Assembly: GCA_002716065.1 (NCBI GenBank)
Contig: PAZE01000052.1
Span: forward strand, 1-35,025
Reading direction: 5' to 3'
Length of the DNA: 35,025 nt
Source of the DNA: Crocinitomicaceae bacterium
GTDB taxonomy: Bacteria > Bacteroidota > Bacteroidia > Flavobacteriales_D > Parvicellaceae
The notes under the pieces were generated by a model. That model had not been told where the DNA came from. It did not search any database and saw only the letters and a program-made list of their open reading frames with translations. Each line of letters opens with the position of its first letter. Positions within the stretch are counted from its first letter, which is position 1. Both the position numbers and the translations under genes were made by a program. Shown here piece after piece: positions 6,469 to 14,953 of this stretch.

Positions 6469-9122
6469 TAAAATTGAACTACTAATTTTAAGTTTAATCT
6501 TCTTGAAGTTAGAAAATTTGGAACTGAATATTGCCTTCCAGTAACATCTTTTATCCACGAATAGTTGGTGGTATTTGAAATATCTAGAAGGTTAAAAACT
6601 TCAAAAGCAATCCACATATGGTTAATTTTATTCAAAAATGATTTTTCTTTGAATTTAGACTTATCGGTTTGGTTGTTAATAATATCTTTAGAAAAACCGA
6701 TGTCTAGTCTTCTATAAAATGACGATCTTAAGGTGTCTGAGAATCGTTCGGCAGAGGGAGGGCCATAAGGAAGTCTAGTGCCAAAGAGCATATTTAAATT
6801 CACTTTAAATGTACTCCATTTTACTTTCTCAGTATCCCATTCTTTAGGCATTTGATCTTGGAAGAATAAGGCAAAAGATACTCTTTGATCTGTAGGTCTT
6901 GGAATATATCCGGGAAAAGTAATGGTGCTGTCTACTGGTATATTATCTAAAGTATAACCATTTATTATTTGCTCATTCTGTGAGTTGTAATAGGTCCAGT
7001 AATAATCATTAAGTATATCTTCTTGAGTTTTTAACCAGCTTAAAGAAGCATAGGATTCGATTCCTTTAACAAACTCTCCATTTAATTTTAAATCAATTCC
7101 AGTGGCATATCCTTTAGCATTGTTTTCACCGTAATATCGAACTCTGATGTTGTCAATTTTATAGGGGATAATATCACTAAGATGTTTGTAGTAGATTTCA
7201 CTTCCGAATTTAAAGGGTCTATCCCATAGCTCAAAAATGTAATCACCACCAAGTACAAAATGAATAGACTTTTGGGCTCTTATTGAAGGGTTTAAATCTC
7301 CGTTAAAATTTCTTATGGCACGATAAAAAGGTGGTTGATAGTAATATCCTGTAGCGAGTCTAAAAACAACATTTTCTCTATAAACTTTACCTTTTTTTAA
7401 TTTATACCATGCCGGTTTTAGCTGTAGGCTTATTCTTGGAGAAACAACGAGTTGGTTATTGTAGTCCCAGTAGTGAGCTCGTGTGCCAATAGTAAAAGAA
7501 AGGAATCTATATCCCATAAAGGAGGTGTCTGTAAAAGTTTGGATTCCATCAATAACACTGCTGTCTGTAATTGTTATTGATTTTTCCTTAGATAGTTTTA
7601 CTCGATCTTGAAAATAGCCTGAAATTCGGCTGCTTTGAATGGCGTTAGTTGCTTTTATACTATTGCTTAAATGTAGGTATTGATATGGGATATTACTTGG
7701 GATCGTATAGCCTATACTGTCTTGTGGATGAGGGACATTGAATCTAGCTGAATCAATATGATTCCATTCAGTTATTTGATCGTTGATTATTTCATGTTGA
7801 AATTTTGCTCCCCATTCAAAGGTTTGATTGTAATTGATTAATTTCCCCTTGTGGTAGGCATTGTATACGGTGGCATCAATTCTATTCCTTGCGTGGTTTA
7901 AAAATGCACCAACTCCTCTGTTAAATGCTACTTCTCCATATTCATCACTTCCAAGATCTCTTTCTAGCTCATCTAGGCGATACTCTCCAAGAATGTCAAA
8001 ATATTCCTTTTCATGGGTTTCATATATGGAAGATATAAATTTAAGTTTTAGGTTGTCATTAGGTTCATTTGATAATGATATAGCACCCATGTAGGTTTCA
8101 TATTGTGTTATTTCTTGACCTTCGTAATAAACAGTAAATCGAAGTGCTTCATTGATGCTTCCCCAATTGGTTTCTCTATTGGATGGAACAATCCTGAAGT
8201 TGTTGTTGGAGTAGGTGCCAAAAAAGCTCATTTTCCAATTTTCATTTAGGTAGTAATTAAAGAAGCCTTGATAATCAACAAAACTAGGCTTGTAATCACC
8301 TTTTGTATCCAGTGAGTTTAACAGGTAAGCATTTTTTCTGAATCTAATACTAGTGTTAAAATTAAATCTTGTAGATGGTCTGTCTTGAACGTGAACATGT
8401 GTGCCCATTAAACTAGCGATAAAAGAAGAATTGAATTTTTTGGGTTCTGTGTATTCAATATCTAAAACACTTGATAGTTTATCTCCATATTTAGCATCAA
8501 ATCCACCCGCAGAAAATAAAATATTACTAATCATACTTGGGTTGATAAAGCTTAACCCTTCTTGCTGACCAGATCTTGCCAAGAAAGGTCTATACACCTC
8601 AATGTCGTTAACATAGATTAAATTTTCATCAAAATTACCTCCTCTAACATTATAACCCGCAGATAATTCATTATTCTGAGAAACTCCAAATCCTAGGGCT
8701 GGTAGTAAGCCTTCAATATTTGATGAGGGTAAAGAAATAGAGGCAGCATCGATTTTGTTTATAGATTCAATAGGGGATGTGCCTTGCTCTTTATATCTGA
8801 TTTCTACCTCGTCTAATGTTGGAATAGATAGTTGAATCTCTAAATCTACATGCTGTCCACTTTTTAATTTTAGTGTGGTTTTTTTGGGTAAAAATTGAAC
8901 ATGAGAAACTTTAATAGTTATTTTTTTATCGATTGGTACATTAAGCTCAAAACCACCATCTTTATTAGATACTGTACCAAGTCTTGTGCCTAAAATTATA
9001 ATATTGGCATTTTCAACAGCACTTAAGTTGTCATCAACAATTCGTCCATAGATGGTTCCTAATTCTTGAGCAGATAAGTTGTGAATTAAAAAAAATGATA
9101 TTATAAAGAAAAAATACTTCAA
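6468..9122 (-). CDS. TonB-dependent outer-membrane receptor
   Basis: 884 aa. Signal peptide MKYFFFIISFFLIHNLSAQ; then a CarboxypepD_reg-like beta-sandwich (about 20-105, with GTIYGRIVDD and NAIVLGTRLGT-like strands); a plug domain (about 115-225, with GYNVRGGNFDENLIYVNDI); then a 22-strand-type barrel rich in aromatic residues, ending in a typical outer-membrane terminal strand (LNLKLVVQF). TonB-ExbBD-energised receptors of this form import large or scarce ligands such as metal complexes or glycans. The ligand cannot be read from the sequence, and no SusD partner is present, which argues against a canonical glycan utilisation system. The start is a TTG at 9122, three bases after the stop of the previous gene. 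It is the only start that gives an intact signal peptide. Confidence 0.9.
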   Translation of the reverse strand: MKYFFFIISFFLIHNLSAQELGTIYGRIVDDNLSAVENANIIILGTRLGTVSNKDGGFELNVPIDKKITIKVSHVQFLPKKTTLKLKSGQHVDLEIQLSIPTLDEVEIRYKEQGTSPIESINKIDAASISLPSSNIEGLLPALGFGVSQNNELSAGYNVRGGNFDENLIYVNDIEVYRPFLARSGQQEGLSFINPSMISNILFSAGGFDAKYGDKLSSVLDIEYTEPKKFNSSFIASLMGTHVHVQDRPSTRFNFNTSIRFRKNAYLLNSLDTKGDYKPSFVDYQGFFNYYLNENWKMSFFGTYSNNNFRIVPSNRETNWGSINEALRFTVYYEGQEITQYETYMGAISLSNEPNDNLKLKFISSIYETHEKEYFDILGEYRLDELERDLGSDEYGEVAFNRGVGAFLNHARNRIDATVYNAYHKGKLINYNQTFEWGAKFQHEIINDQITEWNHIDSARFNVPHPQDSIGYTIPSNIPYQYLHLSNSIKATNAIQSSRISGYFQDRVKLSKEKSITITDSSVIDGIQTFTDTSFMGYRFLSFTIGTRAHYWDYNNQLVVSPRISLQLKPAWYKLKKGKVYRENVVFRLATGYYYQPPFYRAIRNFNGDLNPSIRAQKSIHFVLGGDYIFELWDRPFKFGSEIYYKHLSDIIPYKIDNIRVRYYGENNAKGYATGIDLKLNGEFVKGIESYASLSWLKTQEDILNDYYWTYYNSQNEQIINGYTLDNIPVDSTITFPGYIPRPTDQRVSFALFFQDQMPKEWDTEKVKWSTFKVNLNMLFGTRLPYGPPSAERFSDTLRSSFYRRLDIGFSKDIINNQTDKSKFKEKSFLNKINHMWIAFEVFNLLDISNTTNYSWIKDVTGRQYSVPNFLTSRRLNLKLVVQF

Positions 9123-9125
9123 GAA

Positions 9126-9767
9126 TTAGTTGTCTTTTCTTTTAAAGTCCCCATTTTTCCAAGCTTTTATGAATTGTGCCCAAGCTATTGGATTCATTAA
9201 GTTGTTTGGGGGATATTGACCAGCATAATACAATTTGCTTTGAATTTGTTGTTGTTGCCATTTAAAATTCATTGCTCCATTCATAGGAATAGCATCCATT
9301 CTATCTTTCATTTCAGCACGTTCTAAATTAGCAAGAGCTCTTCTGTAATCATCATTAGGTATTTTTGTGTTTACAAAAGCATCGGCAAATTGTTCTTTTG
9401 AAGGCCATGGATAGATAACAGCAGTTTGAAGTAAGATAGTGTCTTCATACATAAGTTGAATAAGCGAATATTTATTAGTGGTTAATGAGTCAGGTATTAC
9501 AAATTGTGCTTTTTTATACCCTACGCTACTGAATTTTAAGGTGTCTCCTTTTCGAGCAACAAAAGAAAAATACCCAAAATAATCAGATGTTGTTCCCCTA
9601 GAGGTTGCTACATCAATAATACTACAATAGGGAACAGGTTTTAAGCTGTCACTTGAAATAACTACACCACTGAATTGTATTAAATCTTTAGATTTAAAAT
9701 TAGTCTGGCATATTGCAGATAAAGTGAAGATTAATAATAATATGGCAATACTTATTCTCTTTAGCAT
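9126..9767 (-). CDS. CarboxypepD_reg-like domain exported protein
   Basis: 213 aa. Signal peptide MLKRISIAILLLIFTLSAICQ, then FSGVVISSDSLKPVPYCSI...GTTSDYFGYFSF...VGYKKAQF. This is the carboxypeptidase regulatory-like beta-sandwich common in Bacteroidota cell-envelope proteins. After it comes a helical region containing IPNDDYRRALANLERAEM, then FKWQQQQIQSKLYYAGQ. No enzyme motif is seen. It heads a three-gene operon and ends three bases before the TonB receptor start, so a role in the same outer-membrane complex is likely. Start is the ATG at 9767. No exact TAnnTTTG box is visible in the 97 bases separating it from the divergent gene. Confidence 0.78.
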   Translation of the reverse strand: MLKRISIAILLLIFTLSAICQTNFKSKDLIQFSGVVISSDSLKPVPYCSIIDVATSRGTTSDYFGYFSFVARKGDTLKFSSVGYKKAQFVIPDSLTTNKYSLIQLMYEDTILLQTAVIYPWPSKEQFADAFVNTKIPNDDYRRALANLERAEMKDRMDAIPMNGAMNFKWQQQQIQSKLYYAGQYPPNNLMNPIAWAQFIKAWKNGDFKRKDN

Positions 9768-9864
9768 AAGGGTATAAACTCTATTGTCTTCCTATTTAGT
9801 ATATTCAAGACTGCTAAATTAACAAAAAGTAATTGTCGTATATTTAGCTTCATTAAAATTGATT

Positions 9865-10902
9865 ATGAAACTACTCTCTATTTTTTTACTTATTCCCTTT
9901 TTTTCAATTGGACAAATTGTTATCACAAGTTCTGATTTACCATCAAGTGGTCAAAACTATTATTACTCAACTATTTTAAATACACTTTCATTTGATGTTA
10001 ATCTAACTGGACAAAATTATACATGGGACATTTCTTCATTACAAGCTGACGCACAGGATTCTTTAATAACTGTTCCTGTTTCAAGTACACCGCTTGCGTA
10101 TCAGCTTTATTTTAATAACTTTTTGCTTTATCCTGATTATTTGGCTTCTTATGCTCAACAAGGAAATGATTTGTCTTTAATGAGTACGGTTACCATAACT
10201 GATAGATATGATTATTATAAAGTATCTTCAAATTCATTTAGTATCGTTGGTTTTGGTGCAAATGTAAATGGGTTACCCACGTCAGTTAAATACGATGTTA
10301 TTGATGAGCTTTTTTCATTGCCTTTAGTATATGGTATTGTTGATTCATCATCTTCCAATTACTTGTCAACTATACCATCAATTGGTAGTTATGGTCAATG
10401 GATTAATAGATATATTGAAGTAGATGGATGGGGTCAGTTAATAACACCAAACTCTTCATTTGATGTGTTAAGATTGAAAACTACATTATCTTTAAAAGAT
10501 ACTGTTTTTGTTGATCAGCTTAATTTAGGCACGTCTTTTAATCGACCGGTTGAAACCATATATGAGTGGTATTCTAATGGAGTTGGTCCTCCCGTTTTTT
10601 CTGTAACTGTTCAAGCTGGCGTAATTACCCAAATGAAATATCTCAATCAAATAGGAAGTTCATTGAATCAACAAGAAGATTTGCCGATTGTCCTTTATCC
10701 TAATCCTATTGTTGATGAATTGTTTATTGATGTAAATTCAATTCAAATCGAAACGATTTCTATTTGTAGTATTGATGGAAGCTTAATTAGAGAATTTAAC
10801 AACCAAAATAAACTTTCTTTAAGTTTTCTTGAGAGTGGCTGTTATATTTTAAATGTAAGAACGATAAAAGGTACGTTTACTAAAAAGTTTATCAAGCTTT
10901 AA
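9865..10902 (+). CDS. T9SS type A sorting domain protein
   Basis: 345 aa from the ATG at 9865; an in-frame TTG two codons upstream is less likely. Signal peptide MKLLSIFLLIPFFSIGQ. The body is a beta-rich domain of unknown fold (SSDLPSSGQNYYYST, YTWDISSLQ, YDVIDELFSLPLVYG, YIEVDGWGQLITP). This layout resembles uncharacterised secreted Bacteroidota proteins. The C-terminal ~70 residues (VLYPNPIVDELFID, ICSIDGSLIREF, SGCYILNVRTIKGTFTKKFIKL) are the Por_Secre_tail type A signal, which T9SS cleaves and exchanges for a lipid-linked sugar. It is transcribed divergently from the TonB operon. Its last 4 bases overlap the convergent ZIP transporter gene. Confidence 0.85.
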   Translation: MKLLSIFLLIPFFSIGQIVITSSDLPSSGQNYYYSTILNTLSFDVNLTGQNYTWDISSLQADAQDSLITVPVSSTPLAYQLYFNNFLLYPDYLASYAQQGNDLSLMSTVTITDRYDYYKVSSNSFSIVGFGANVNGLPTSVKYDVIDELFSLPLVYGIVDSSSSNYLSTIPSIGSYGQWINRYIEVDGWGQLITPNSSFDVLRLKTTLSLKDTVFVDQLNLGTSFNRPVETIYEWYSNGVGPPVFSVTVQAGVITQMKYLNQIGSSLNQQEDLPIVLYPNPIVDELFIDVNSIQIETISICSIDGSLIREFNNQNKLSLSFLESGCYILNVRTIKGTFTKKFIKL

Positions 10903-11648
10903 GAATAGATAATTACGCCTAAAAATAATCCTCCAATTATTAATCCAATAGTAATCCACTTTTGTTGAGGGTTATGGTATTTTTCAAAAACAAGTAGTGT
11001 GGCTATGTGAATAAGCATTCCTGTAGAAAGGGCAAGCAAAAGAGTACTCAGTTCTGCTATTTCTGATGTTTCAGAAAGATAAAAACCAAAAACAGCACCT
11101 AGGGGAGCAGTTAAAGCAAATAACAGTAATAAGGCATATCTATTCCATATGGATTTAATGTGTTGAATTAAAAAAAACATGAGAATTGCGGCAATTGGTA
11201 GTTTGTGAACTAAAATCATGGTGAAATAAACTTCTCCGATTTCATTTGCGTGGTTGTGATGGTGAGCATGGCCAATAGTTGATTCTGTTGAAATTAACGG
11301 CATTCCTTCAATAAATGAATGCAAACAAAGACCAAGCATCAACGGTAAAATTAGCTTTATTCCTGTGTGATTTTTTGGAGCGTGCACATGGCCATGTTCT
11401 ATACCTTTAGAGAGTAATTCTAATACAATTTGAAGGGCAAATCCAATGACAAAAAATAATCCAACAAGGTGATTTTGTGATTCATATAATTCTGGAAGGA
11501 TGTGAATAAAGATTAAAGAGAGAATAAAGGCAATTCCAAAAGGAATTACAAACTTGTTTAGGAAGCTGATTTTTTTTTGAAAAAAATCAGCTGTAATTCC
11601 TGCCAATATAACAGAAAAGAAAATAATATATAATGTTTCTGGATTCAT
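10899..11648 (-). CDS. ZIP family divalent metal transporter
   Basis: 249 aa with about eight membrane helices. The metal site of ZIP proteins is visible as HSFIEGMPL (helix 4, the HNxxEG-type motif with Ser for Asn) and HKLPIA (helix 5, the HKxPE-type motif ending in Ala rather than Glu). Histidine clusters HGHVHAPKNH and HAHHHNH lie in loops and could collect zinc or a similar ion. ZIP proteins move Zn2+, Fe2+ or Mn2+ into the cytoplasm. The direction and ion are not certain here. It shares an ATGA overlap (11645-11648) with the upstream methyltransferase gene, so the two are coupled. No Zur-like operator is recognised. Confidence 0.85.
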   Translation of the reverse strand: MNPETLYIIFFSVILAGITADFFQKKISFLNKFVIPFGIAFILSLIFIHILPELYESQNHLVGLFFVIGFALQIVLELLSKGIEHGHVHAPKNHTGIKLILPLMLGLCLHSFIEGMPLISTESTIGHAHHHNHANEIGEVYFTMILVHKLPIAAILMFFLIQHIKSIWNRYALLLLFALTAPLGAVFGFYLSETSEIAELSTLLLALSTGMLIHIATLLVFEKYHNPQQKWITIGLIIGGLFLGVIIYS

Positions 11649-12379
11649 GTCTTTTTAGCTATCAATATTAATCTGTTAGAATGGTTGGGATTGTAAGTGT
11701 CTAAATTGTAATCTCCAAAAGTATTGATTAGTTTAAAATTACTTTTTGAAAATAAGTAGGTAAAGTCCTTTAAAGTTAATAGTTGTACACTTTCTATGTA
11801 AGAATATGGTTGGTTATTATCCTTAAATTGAATCGTTTTAACCACTCTTTGGTCAATAATTGTTCTTTTGATGTAAAAAGATATTTCATCAATGGTTTTA
11901 ACTTCATTTTTTATAAGTTCGTTTTTTACTTTATTGGCATTAAAGAAATCTATAATTAATAACCCCTTTTCATTAAGGTTTGTGTAACATTGTTTTAGCA
12001 CCTTCAAATTGTCATCAATAGAGCTGAAATAACCAAAACTTGTAAATAGATTAAAGATGCCGTCAACTTTATGATTCAACTTAAATTCTCTCATATCTTG
12101 AACCGAAAATGAGAGCCCATGTGAAGTCGTTTTTTTAGCTTCATTAATACTTTGACTAGATAAATCTATTCCAATTACATTTTTATATATTTTACTAAGT
12201 TCTATAGAGTGTCTTCCTTTTCCACATCCTAAATCTAGAACGGAGGAATTTTCAGCTAAGTTGATATTTTTCGTTAGTTTTCTGATAAAAGCTTTTGCTT
12301 CACTATTGTCTCTATTTTTATAAAGAATGTGATAATACTTGGAGTCGAACCAACCTATAAACCAATCATTTTCTTTCAT
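11645..12379 (-). CDS. Class I SAM-dependent methyltransferase
   Basis: 244 aa from the ATG at 12379; a TTG at 12388 is in frame but lies within the predicted promoter. Motif I is SVLDLGCGKGRHSIELSK (about residues 45-62), followed by NVIGIDLSSQSI with the acidic residue that binds the ribose of S-adenosylmethionine. Motif II/III regions read VDGIFNLFTSFGYF and NEKGLLIIDFFNA. The family acts on small molecules, and the substrate is unknown. The N-terminal pattern NDWFIGWFDSKYYHILYKNRD is typical of a conserved Bacteroidota subgroup. It forms a two-gene operon with the ZIP transporter, which may be only a house arrangement. Confidence 0.87.
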   Translation of the reverse strand: MKENDWFIGWFDSKYYHILYKNRDNSEAKAFIRKLTKNINLAENSSVLDLGCGKGRHSIELSKIYKNVIGIDLSSQSINEAKKTTSHGLSFSVQDMREFKLNHKVDGIFNLFTSFGYFSSIDDNLKVLKQCYTNLNEKGLLIIDFFNANKVKNELIKNEVKTIDEISFYIKRTIIDQRVVKTIQFKDNNQPYSYIESVQLLTLKDFTYLFSKSNFKLINTFGDYNLDTYNPNHSNRLILIAKKT

Positions 12380-12385
12380 CGTTTG

Positions 12386-12393
12386 CAAATATA
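12386..12393 (-). promoter_or_regulatory. Predicted -7 box of the methyltransferase-ZIP operon
   Basis: Minus strand reads TATATTTG, an exact TAnnTTTG. It ends only 6 bases before the ATG at 12379, so transcription would start at or within a couple of bases of the start codon. Confidence 0.55.
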
Positions 12394-12429
12394 GGGTTTG
12401 ATTATTGATTTTCTTGCTACTTTTAAAAC

Positions 12430-13212
12430 GTGAAATATATATTTTATACTGCCTTATTTATTGCACTATTTTCTTCTTGCAGAAATAACGAATCTAGAAG
12501 TATTCAAACAGCAAAAGACTACTTACATATTTCTAATCATCTTTCTACAGTTGTTCCTTTTGTAATTAAAGTTTCAGAAGATTCCACATATCTTAAACAG
12601 TTGCTTTCTAATCAATCAGATACTAGCTTCAGCTGTGCCTCTTTTAATTATATTTCTGGAGATACTTCCAGTATGGAAGGACCTATAGAATTTGAAATTG
12701 ATTTTTATCAGGGTTGTGTGGATAAGGATGGTATTGCAAAAGCTGGTTTGGTGTACTGTATTCTACAGCAGCCTGTTTCTAATATCGATGCGGTCTGTCA
12801 GGTGCAATTTGATGGATTTAAAATTTCAAATGATTTTTTTTGGGGAGGCTTTAATTTAACAACTAAAGATATTAATAAGTGGAAGGTGATTACAACTGAT
12901 TATTCCATACAATCTGTAAAAAAACAAACTACACTTTTAGATACGCTTTTATTTTGTAAGGTTTCTTCAAATCCTTTTAATAGTCTTGATGATCAATTTA
13001 TAATTTCTTCAAAAGGGTTGCTGAACCAATCAGTTGAAGGTTATTCAACAGATTTAGTAAAAATAGTAGGATGCAATTGGTTTTCTCAGGGAATTATCGA
13101 GTTGGATATTGAAGATCAAACAAAGCAAATAATAAATCTTGGTGCTGGTGATTGTGATAATGAGGCCCTACTGGAAATTGGTGCATATGATTTTGTTGTA
13201 CAAATGAATTAA
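12430..13212 (+). CDS. Lipoprotein of unknown function
   Basis: 260 aa from a GTG at 12430. MKYIFYTALFIALFSSC is a lipoprotein signal with lipobox FSSC, so it should be anchored in the outer or inner membrane facing the periplasm. The mature part has several Cys residues (SFSCASF, YQGCVDKDG, VYCILQQ, AVCQVQF, VGCNW, GDCDNEALLEIG), probably forming disulfides. The final GAGDCDNEA...Y.F.VQM segment resembles the end of other Bacteroidota lipoproteins, but I cannot name the family. It stands alone: divergent from the methyltransferase, and 57 bases before siaB, which has its own promoter box. Confidence 0.75.
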   Translation: MKYIFYTALFIALFSSCRNNESRSIQTAKDYLHISNHLSTVVPFVIKVSEDSTYLKQLLSNQSDTSFSCASFNYISGDTSSMEGPIEFEIDFYQGCVDKDGIAKAGLVYCILQQPVSNIDAVCQVQFDGFKISNDFFWGGFNLTTKDINKWKVITTDYSIQSVKKQTTLLDTLLFCKVSSNPFNSLDDQFIISSKGLLNQSVEGYSTDLVKIVGCNWFSQGIIELDIEDQTKQIINLGAGDCDNEALLEIGAYDFVVQMN

Positions 13213-13239
13213 TTCGATATAATTTTTAACCTAAATGAT

Positions 13240-13247
13240 TATATTTG
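13240..13247 (+). promoter_or_regulatory. Predicted -7 box of siaB-siaC
   Basis: TATATTTG, an exact TAnnTTTG, 22 bases before the siaB ATG. The 57-base gap also supports an independent start for this pair. Confidence 0.6.
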
Positions 13248-13269
13248 CTCAACTAATGAAAAAAAGTTA

Positions 13270-13824
13270 ATGGACGCTTTTAATTTATACTCCCAAATGG
13301 AACGTGATGACGTTCTAATTGCATTTAAAGGGTCTATAACATCTGAGTTGCTAACCTCTGTCTTACAGATTATGGAAACAAAGATGGAAGATTTACACGA
13401 AGCCCCTAGAACAAGAAAGAAAGTTTTTAATGTTCTTGTTGAATGTTTGCAAAATCTATATCATCATATTGATGAGTTTGAAGTAGTTGGAACACCAGAA
13501 GAGATTTCTGAAAAAAAGTCAGCTATTTTTAGTATTAGTCGATCTGTTGAATCTTACAATATTGTTACCGGTAATTTTGTTTCTAAGGATAATGTTAATA
13601 ATTTAACTGGTAAAATAAATAAGGTTAATGATTTAAATAGAGAGGAGTTAAAAGCATACTACAAACAAGTTCTCAATAATGGAGAGATTAGTGATAAAGG
13701 AGGCGGAGGTTTAGGTTTTATAGATATTGCTAAAAAGTCAGGCGAAAAATTAGTTTATAATATAAGAGAGATAGATGAAAACTATTCTTTTTTTACGTTA
13801 ACAGTTAAAATATCACAAATTTGA
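13270..13824 (+). CDS. siaB: SiaB-family protein kinase
   Basis: 184 aa. It matches the SiaB/DUF6272 family, kinases with a GHKL (histidine-kinase-like) ATP-binding fold that phosphorylate SiaC. The N-box is visible as NVLVECLQNLYHH (about residues 55-67, Glu and Asn for Mg-ATP). The G-box is DKGGGGLGFIDIAKKSG (about 139-155). There is no sensor or membrane segment, so it is cytoplasmic. Its stop is 5 bases before the siaC ATG, making a tight two-gene operon. In Pseudomonas aeruginosa SiaABCD controls a diguanylate cyclase and aggregation. Neither the phosphatase SiaA nor SiaD is nearby here, so the input and output are unknown. The family call is firm; the symbol is by homology. Confidence 0.85.
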   Translation: MDAFNLYSQMERDDVLIAFKGSITSELLTSVLQIMETKMEDLHEAPRTRKKVFNVLVECLQNLYHHIDEFEVVGTPEEISEKKSAIFSISRSVESYNIVTGNFVSKDNVNNLTGKINKVNDLNREELKAYYKQVLNNGEISDKGGGGLGFIDIAKKSGEKLVYNIREIDENYSFFTLTVKISQI

Positions 13825-13829
13825 TTATA

Positions 13830-14204
13830 ATGGAAGATTTAAGTTTAGAAGGTACAGCTAAAACACCAACGGTTGATTTTAAATCCGCGGGTGAATTATT
13901 AATTAAAGGTCGTTCAATTCCAGAAAACTCAATTGAGTTTTATAAACCTTTAATTGATTGGATTGCTGCTTACAGTGATAATCCAAAGGAAAATACGTTG
14001 GTAAATATTCAATTGGAGTATTTTAATACAAGTTCTTCGAAATGTATTCTTGATGTATTTAAAAAATTAGAATCTATTAGTGATAGTACTGTTTCAGTAA
14101 AATGGTACTACGAAGAAGATGATGAAGATATGCTAGAAGCTGGTGAAGATTATGAAGCTATTATTGATTTATCATTTGAGATGATTGAAGTTGAAGAGCT
14201 TTAA
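13830..14204 (+). CDS. siaC: SiaC-family regulatory phosphoprotein (DUF1987)
   Basis: 124 aa from the ATG at 13830; an upstream TTG in frame overlaps the siaB stop and is less likely. It begins with the usual DUF1987 pattern: LEGTAKTPTVDF, then GRSIPENSIEFYKPLIDWI. The motif LEYFNTSSSKCILD holds Thr67, which aligns with the Thr68 reported as the phosphosite in P. aeruginosa SiaC. The tail is strongly acidic (YYEEDDEDMLEAGEDYEA). Known SiaC proteins switch binding partner on phosphorylation by SiaB. A strong intrinsic terminator follows at 14227. Confidence 0.87.
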   Translation: MEDLSLEGTAKTPTVDFKSAGELLIKGRSIPENSIEFYKPLIDWIAAYSDNPKENTLVNIQLEYFNTSSSKCILDVFKKLESISDSTVSVKWYYEEDDEDMLEAGEDYEAIIDLSFEMIEVEEL

Positions 14205-14226
14205 TTGTAAAATTTTTACTTTTTTC

Positions 14227-14257
14227 AGGCTGTTCAATATGAGCAGCCTTTTTTTTG
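14227..14257 (+). terminator. Intrinsic terminator after siaC, touching cmk
   Basis: Stem AGGCTGTTC / GAGCAGCCT (9 pairs with one G-U) at 14227-14235 and 14241-14249, loop AATAT, then eight T. The T-run ends 4 bases before the cmk ATG. Confidence 0.85.
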
Positions 14258-14260
14258 CTT

Positions 14261-14953
14261 ATGGATAAAATAACGATAACTCTTGATGGACATTCTGGGT
14301 GTGGGAAAAGTACTCTTGCAAAATTAATCGCCCAAGAATTAGACTACATTTATGTAGATACAGGAGCAATGTATAGAGCTATAACTTATTATTATTTATC
14401 TAACGGATTGCTTCAAAATAATTTATTTATTGAGGGTTGGGAGAGTCATCTTGACTCAATTGTTCTTTCATTTGAAAAGCATAAAAATTACAATACTAAT
14501 GTTATTTTTCTAAATGGAGAATGTGTTGAGCATAAAATAAGAACAATGCAGGTTTCTTCATTGGTTTCCTATGTTAGTAAACAAGCTATAATTAGAGAAA
14601 AGCTTGTTGATTTTCAGCGATTTATTGGGAAAAATAGTGGGGTGGTAATGGATGGTAGAGATATCGGTAGTGTAGTATTTCCGAATGCTGAGATTAAATT
14701 TTGGGTTACTGCAAGTGCTAGGGTAAGAGCTCAAAGAAGATATGAGGAAATTATTAATAGCGGACTTTCGGTAGATTTTGAAGATGTTTTACAGAACCTT
14801 AAGGATAGGGATTTTGAAGATTCTAATCGAAAAATAAGTCCACTGAAAAGACCTGAGGATTCTTATTTAGTTGATAGTTCAAATTTAACTATACAGCAAA
14901 CGCTAAATTATTCAATGGATTTTATAAATTCTTATTTTGAGAAAAAAAATTGA
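14261..14953 (+). CDS. cmk: Cytidylate kinase
   Basis: 230 aa, normal length. It phosphorylates CMP and dCMP to the diphosphates with ATP. The P-loop is TLDGHSGCGKSTLAK (about 5-19). DTGAMYRAI (about 34-42) is the hallmark of Cmk substrate binding, and MDGRDIGSVVFPNAEIKFWV (around 130-150) with ARVRAQRRYEE supplies the phosphate-binding arginines. The ATG at 14261 is chosen; an in-frame TTG at 14255 lies in the terminator T-run. It ends overlapping the truA start (TTGA). No ribosome-binding site can fit except within the terminator hairpin, which is odd. Expression must come from readthrough or an unseen promoter. Confidence 0.95.
   Translation: MDKITITLDGHSGCGKSTLAKLIAQELDYIYVDTGAMYRAITYYYLSNGLLQNNLFIEGWESHLDSIVLSFEKHKNYNTNVIFLNGECVEHKIRTMQVSSLVSYVSKQAIIREKLVDFQRFIGKNSGVVMDGRDIGSVVFPNAEIKFWVTASARVRAQRRYEEIINSGLSVDFEDVLQNLKDRDFEDSNRKISPLKRPEDSYLVDSSNLTIQQTLNYSMDFINSYFEKKN

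Noticed and set aside
6469-6558. Upstream extension of the lipoprotein gene inside the TonB gene
   Set aside because: It would add 30 residues before the lipoprotein signal, preventing normal export; the TAATG start is far better.
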